From Halopenitus persicus (GTDB lineage: Archaea > Halobacteriota > Halobacteria > Halobacteriales > Haloferacaceae): a DNA stretch of 64,000 bases. Positions 61,155-64,000 of this stretch are shown piece by piece (within the stretch, counting starts at the first letter, position 1; every line of letters begins with the position of its first letter). Made by a program: the position numbers and the translations under genes. The notes under the pieces are model-generated. The model did not search any database. It saw only the letters and a program-made list of their open reading frames with translations, and was not told the DNA's origin. Where the stretch lies: NCBI RefSeq assembly GCF_002355635.1, contig NZ_AP017558.1, positions 1,860,001-1,924,000 of the forward strand, read 5' to 3'.

Positions 61155-62297
61155 CTACTCGAGACAGGCGGCCACGACGCGCAGGGCGGCGTCCCCGCGG
61201 ACCGCGTCGCCAAGCAGCGGGACGCGCTTCACCTCGCGGCCGCGGAACAGGTCGCTGGCCCGCTCGAGCGCGTTCTGCTGGACCTCCCACCGGCGCTGGC
61301 AGAACTCGCAGTCCGCCAGGTTCGGCGAGACGACCCACTCGGGATCGACGTCGGCCACGTCGTCGAGGTCCTCCATCACCCGGTTGACGACCAGCGTGGT
61401 GACCGGGATCCCGAACTCCGTGAGCCGGTCGAGGAGCCGCTCGGACTCCACCACGCTCATCTCCTCGGGGATCATCACGACGCGGAAGTCGGTCCGGTCG
61501 GGGTCACGCAGGACGCTCCGCAGGCGTTCGATCCGCTCGCGAAGCGCGTCGAGGTCCTCGCTCGGATCGTCGTCGGCCTCGCCGCCGAACAGTCCCGTGA
61601 GGCCGTCCATCATCCCGGAGAACCGCTGCCGGAGCTGCATCACTCGGCCGATCATCGAGTCCATCAGATCGGGCAGCTCCAGCAGCCGGAGGGTGTGTCC
61701 CGTGGGCGCGGTGTCGACGATCACGCGGTCGAACCGGGGGTCGTCGAGGTACTCGAGCAGCTGGCGCATCGCCGCCGCCTCGTCGGCGCCGGGCATCGTC
61801 CCGCCCAGAAGTCCACCTGCCGGCCCGCCACCGGGGCCGCCGGATTCCGACCCGCCGTTGCTCCCGCCGCCCGCCATCGGGCCGGTTCCGCCCGCCATCT
61901 CGCCGAGATCGCCGAGCCCGCCGAGCGGGTCGCCCTCGGCGCCGAACACGCCGTCCTCCACCGCGTCGTCGGGATCGATCTCGGCGGCGTACAGCGGAAC
62001 GTCCTCGCGGATCCGGGCCGGCTTCGCGGGCACGTCGACGCCGTACGTGTCCGACAACGAGTGTGCTGGATCGGTCGAGACGACGAGCGTGTCGACCCCG
62101 CCGGCGGCCGAGGAGAGGCCCGTGGCGGCCGCCATCGTCGTCTTTCCGACTCCACCTTTGCCCCCGTAGAGCACGTACTCCGGTGCGTCGATCCCGGCCG
62201 GAAGGTCGGCGTCGACGTCGGTCCGCGACTCCGGTTCGACGTCGGTCCGCGACTCCGGCTCGACGCTCTCGACCGGCTCGACGGCGATATCGTCCAT
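61155..62297 (-). CDS. TRC40/GET3/ArsA family ATPase
   Basis: A 380-aa SIMIBI-class ATPase of the ArsA/Get3 group. The deviant Walker A is [17 protein letters not shown] (about residues 44-60), switch I is [16 protein letters not shown], and the A-loop/switch II is [20 protein letters not shown]. Near the C-terminus there is a [12 protein letters not shown] motif (CxxC), the zinc site of Get3-like proteins that lets the dimer close. A Gly-rich insertion (about residues 135-165) is haloarchaeal. An archaeal Get3 homologue for tail-anchored proteins is the best reading; arsenite transport is unlikely as no ArsB or ArsR is nearby. Confidence 0.9.
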   Translation of the reverse strand: MDDIAVEPVESVEPESRTDVEPESRTDVDADLPAGIDAPEYVLYGGKGGVGKTTMAAATGLSSAAGGVDTLVVSTDPAHSLSDTYGVDVPAKPARIREDVPLYAAEIDPDDAVEDGVFGAEGDPLGGLGDLGEMAGGTGPMAGGGSNGGSESGGPGGGPAGGLLGGTMPGADEAAAMRQLLEYLDDPRFDRVIVDTAPTGHTLRLLELPDLMDSMIGRVMQLRQRFSGMMDGLTGLFGGEADDDPSEDLDALRERIERLRSVLRDPDRTDFRVVMIPEEMSVVESERLLDRLTEFGIPVTTLVVNRVMEDLDDVADVDPEWVVSPNLADCEFCQRRWEVQQNALERASDLFRGREVKRVPLLGDAVRGDAALRVVAACLE

Positions 62298-62366
62298 ACC
62301 GGCGACTCGCGCGCCGGCTTTGTCAGCCCGTCGGTGTCGACTCGTAGCCTTTTTAATCGTGCTGGC

Positions 62367-62382
62367 AGTACCGAACGGTACT
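62367..62382. promoter_or_regulatory. Inverted repeat at the start of the L37Ae gene
   Basis: AGTACC-GAAC-GGTACT ends immediately before the L37Ae ATG at 62383, downstream of a TATA-like CTTTTTAATC (62349-62358). In a leaderless gene it could be an operator or a hairpin at the very 5' end of the mRNA. Confidence 0.4.
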
Positions 62383-62649
62383 ATGGCTGAGCAGAAGGCA
62401 CGATCGACCGGCAGTTCGGGTCGTTTCGGCGCACGCTACGGACGCGTCGCCCGGAAGCGCGTCAAGGAGATCGAGGGAGACATGCGCTCCGCGACCGTCG
62501 ACGGGGACTCCGTCAAGCGTATCGGGACCGGCATCTGGGTCAACGAGGAGACGGGCGAGACGTTCACGGGCGGTGCCTACCGTCCCGAGACGCCCGGCGG
62601 CCGCACCGTCCGACGGTCGATTCGCGCGGCGCTGTCGGACGAGGAGTGA
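62383..62649 (+). CDS. rpl37ae: 50S ribosomal protein L37Ae without zinc-finger cysteines
   Basis: An 88-aa protein beginning [20 protein letters not shown], the normal archaeal L37Ae N-terminus, and ending [20 protein letters not shown] and a short acidic tail. Between these, L37Ae usually has Cys-x2-Cys ... Cys-x2-Cys; here the region reads [20 protein letters not shown] then NEETGETF, and there is no Cys in the whole protein. The fold of this part is kept by sequence outline (RIGTGIW is conserved) but zinc binding is lost. rpoP follows after 4 bp, so the two are one operon with pcc1 further on. Confidence 0.9.
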   Translation: MAEQKARSTGSSGRFGARYGRVARKRVKEIEGDMRSATVDGDSVKRIGTGIWVNEETGETFTGGAYRPETPGGRTVRRSIRAALSDEE

Positions 62650-62653
62650 CCCG

Positions 62654-62788
62654 ATGAGCTACCGGTGTTCCCGCTGCAAGCGAGACGTCACGCTCGACGA
62701 GTACGGCGGCGTCCGCTGTCCCTACTGCGGCCACCGCGTACTCCTGAAGGAACGCGGCGGCGACGTCAAGGAAGTCTCCGTCGAATAG
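62654..62788 (+). CDS. rpoP: RNA polymerase subunit P
   Basis: A 44-aa zinc-ribbon subunit (Rpb12/RpoP) of archaeal RNA polymerase, needed for open complex formation. It has CSRCKRDV (Cys5-x2-Cys8) and [16 protein letters not shown] (Cys22-x2-Cys25), then an acidic tail. The length is normal. It lies 4 bp after the L37Ae gene and before the Pcc1 gene. Confidence 0.95.
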   Translation: MSYRCSRCKRDVTLDEYGGVRCPYCGHRVLLKERGGDVKEVSVE

Positions 62789-62819
62789 CGCCGCGATCCC
62801 GAGTCCCTTCTCCGAACCG

Positions 62820-63152
62820 ATGGCCGACCGATCCACGCCCACGCCGGACGACTCCACGTCCCGATCGGACTCGCCGTTGGTTCACTCGGTCACGCTCCGC
62901 TTTCGATATCCCTCGCGAGACCGATCGCGAGCGGTCGCGAACGCGCTCGCGCCCGAGATCGACGGGGTTGACGACCCCCGATCGCGGGCGTCCCTCGACC
63001 GTGACGGGGACACGGTGACCGTTCGCGTTCGCGCCCGGGATCCGGTCGCGCTCCGCGCCGGCACCAACAGCTGGATGCGGCTCGTCGACGTGGCGGAGTC
63101 CGTCGCAGAGACGGCCGCAACGGACCGCTCGGCGACTCGACCGGGCGAGTAG
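62820..63152 (+). CDS. pcc1: KEOPS complex subunit Pcc1
   Basis: A 110-aa dimerisation subunit of KEOPS, which makes the t6A modification at position 37 of ANN-reading tRNAs. The core is VHSVTLRFRYPSRDRSRAVA then SLDRDGDTVTVRVRARDPVALRAGTNSWMRLVDVAESV in blocks; RAxxNSWxRLxxVAExV is the family hallmark. The N-terminus is a 20-residue polar extension. The gene lies after rpoP in the same direction; the KEOPS nuclease-kinase subunits are not in this window. Confidence 0.93.
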   Translation: MADRSTPTPDDSTSRSDSPLVHSVTLRFRYPSRDRSRAVANALAPEIDGVDDPRSRASLDRDGDTVTVRVRARDPVALRAGTNSWMRLVDVAESVAETAATDRSATRPGE

Positions 63153-63206
63153 TTCGGTGAAGGACAAAGACGGGGGTTTTTCAGTCCGGACCGTCTCCTT
63201 CCGTCC

Positions 63207-63602
63207 ATGCAGGGTAATATGCCGCCGGAGGCACAGGAGAAGATCGAGGAGCTGCAGGACCTACAGGAGACCGCCCAGCAGGTCGCCCAACAGAAGGAGC
63301 AGTCCCAGTCAGCGCTCAACGACTCCAAGACCGCCCTCGAGGCGCTCGAGGACGTCGAGGAGGACGCCACGATGTACCGTGAGGTCGGCGAGATCCTCGT
63401 CGAGACGGACTACGAGAGCGCCCACGACGACCTCGAGGAGAAGGTCGACTCCCTCGAGGTTCGCGTCGAGCAGCTCAAAAAGCAGGAACAGCGCGTCCAA
63501 CAGCAGTTCGAGAGCCTCCAGGAGGAGCTCCAGCAGCTCCTGCAGGGCGGCGCCGGCGGCGGCCCGATGGGTCCCGGCGGACCGGGTGCGGGCGGCGCGT
63601 AG
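63207..63602 (+). CDS. pfdB: Prefoldin subunit beta
   Basis: The beta subunit of the jellyfish-shaped chaperone prefoldin (alpha2-beta4). The 131-aa protein has two long helices that form the tentacle coiled coil, [20 protein letters not shown] onwards and [20 protein letters not shown], joined by the beta hairpin [20 protein letters not shown]. The tail is Gly/Pro-rich ([12 protein letters not shown]). Beta subunits have one hairpin, alpha two, which identifies this one. It abuts the DUF3194 gene, as in other archaea. Confidence 0.95.
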   Translation: MQGNMPPEAQEKIEELQDLQETAQQVAQQKEQSQSALNDSKTALEALEDVEEDATMYREVGEILVETDYESAHDDLEEKVDSLEVRVEQLKKQEQRVQQQFESLQEELQQLLQGGAGGGPMGPGGPGAGGA

Positions 63603-63872
63603 ATGGTCGACCGGGACGACGTGGACCGGTCGTCGGACCCGTCCGACGACGAGGTCGTCCGCACCGCCGCCGAGGCGGCCGAGGGCGTCGTCTTCTCCCA
63701 CTATCGCCAGTCGACGGTCGATGACCTCGACGTCACCGTGACCTTCGAGGACGGCGTGCTCGACGTCGACGTTTATCTGAACGCGCCCGACGACGAGGTC
63801 GATCCCGAGGCGGTCGTCGAGGAGGCCGTCGCGGCCGCCGGCGATGCCGTCGACGACCTCTTCGACGCGTAA
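63603..63872 (+). CDS. DUF3194 family protein
   Basis: An 89-aa archaeal conserved protein that starts directly after the pfdB stop (TAG then ATG), so it is translated with it. The sequence is acidic: SDDEVVRTAAEAAEGVVFSH, then DLDVTVTFEDGVLDVDVYLN and DPEAVVEEAVAAAGDAVDDL. It looks like a small alpha/beta fold with a helix, three strands and a helix. The fixed link with prefoldin beta in archaea suggests a role in protein folding, but no activity is known. Confidence 0.85.
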   Translation: MVDRDDVDRSSDPSDDEVVRTAAEAAEGVVFSHYRQSTVDDLDVTVTFEDGVLDVDVYLNAPDDEVDPEAVVEEAVAAAGDAVDDLFDA

Positions 63873-63997
63873 CCACGGTCGTCGGCTCGTTTACGCCAGC
63901 CGACCGAGAATCGTCGGGTTCTCCGTTTCGTCGATCCGAGTACGGACCTCCACGGCCGCCGATACGTATTTGTCCCTTGAGTGCCAATTGGTAACGT

Positions 63998-64000
63998 ATG
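63998..64000 (+). CDS. Start codon of a gene that continues past the window
   Basis: An ATG at the last three bases has a TATA-like TACGTATTT about 27-35 bp upstream, the usual distance for a leaderless haloarchaeal gene. No more can be read. Confidence 0.3.

Noticed and set aside
61155-62297. Arsenite efflux ATPase
   Set aside because: No arsB, arsD or arsR is nearby, and the CxxC near the C-terminus with a single ATPase domain fits the Get3/TRC40 branch better.

Overview
The window is a piece of a haloarchaeal chromosome, most like Halorubrum or Haloferax. The evidence is the very high GC content, acidic proteins rich in Asp and Glu, and archaeal information genes: aRF1, L37Ae, L40e, RpoP, Pcc1, prefoldin, the CCA-adding enzyme, RIO2, Sec61-beta and a histone doublet. 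An A-type ATP synthase is present, TATA boxes lie 25-35 bp before many start codons, and one tRNA carries a bulge-helix-bulge intron.

Layout. 1-6,300: the end of the ATP synthase operon (atpB, atpD), a small zinc-site protein convergent with aRF1, pdxT-hisE, Sec61-beta, a thioredoxin, L40e and an MBL hydrolase. 6,400-14,400: PEP carboxylase, two tRNA genes, the CCA-adding enzyme, then a histone deacetylase homologue, a histone doublet and an RPA-like ssDNA-binding protein. 14,400-18,000: an AT-richer insertion zone with two different IS200/IS605-type tnpB elements on either side of a small zinc-finger gene. 18,100-25,400: pyrE, a radical SAM protein, DUF373, YjbQ, archaemetzincin, UPF0146, a HAD phosphatase, an F420 reductase and small proteins. 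25,500-30,000: a large Tat-exported repeat protein, divergent from a two-gene unit whose promoter lies between two TTAGG-N4-CCTAA operators of the iron-regulator (DtxR/Idr) type. 30,100-46,000: CopA, RIO2, a thioesterase, a lipoate ligase-like protein, endonuclease IV, methyltransferases, a glycosyltransferase, a wHTH regulator, and TRAM, YkgJ, DHH and SDR proteins. 46,100-56,140: one eight-gene leftward operon for a type IV pilus-like/Tad-like secretion machine. 56,290-64,000: a CetZ tubulin divergent from that operon, rhomboid protease plus endonuclease V, an SDR, a TRC40/ArsA ATPase, and an information cluster (L37Ae, RpoP, Pcc1, prefoldin beta, DUF3194).

The most distinctive points are these. 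(1) The two divergent TnpB genes end in a nearly identical block of about 70 nt followed by a terminal hairpin, as expected for conserved guide-RNA scaffolds. (2) The paired iron-type operators control two uncharacterised genes. (3) The pilus-like operon carries several one-TM pilin-like/TadE-like proteins, including one of 1,077 aa. (4) Short tandem duplications occur throughout, and in at least five genes the repeated unit contains the stop codon of the gene. Assignments rest on reading translated sequence; no database search was run, and DUF numbers are from memory.
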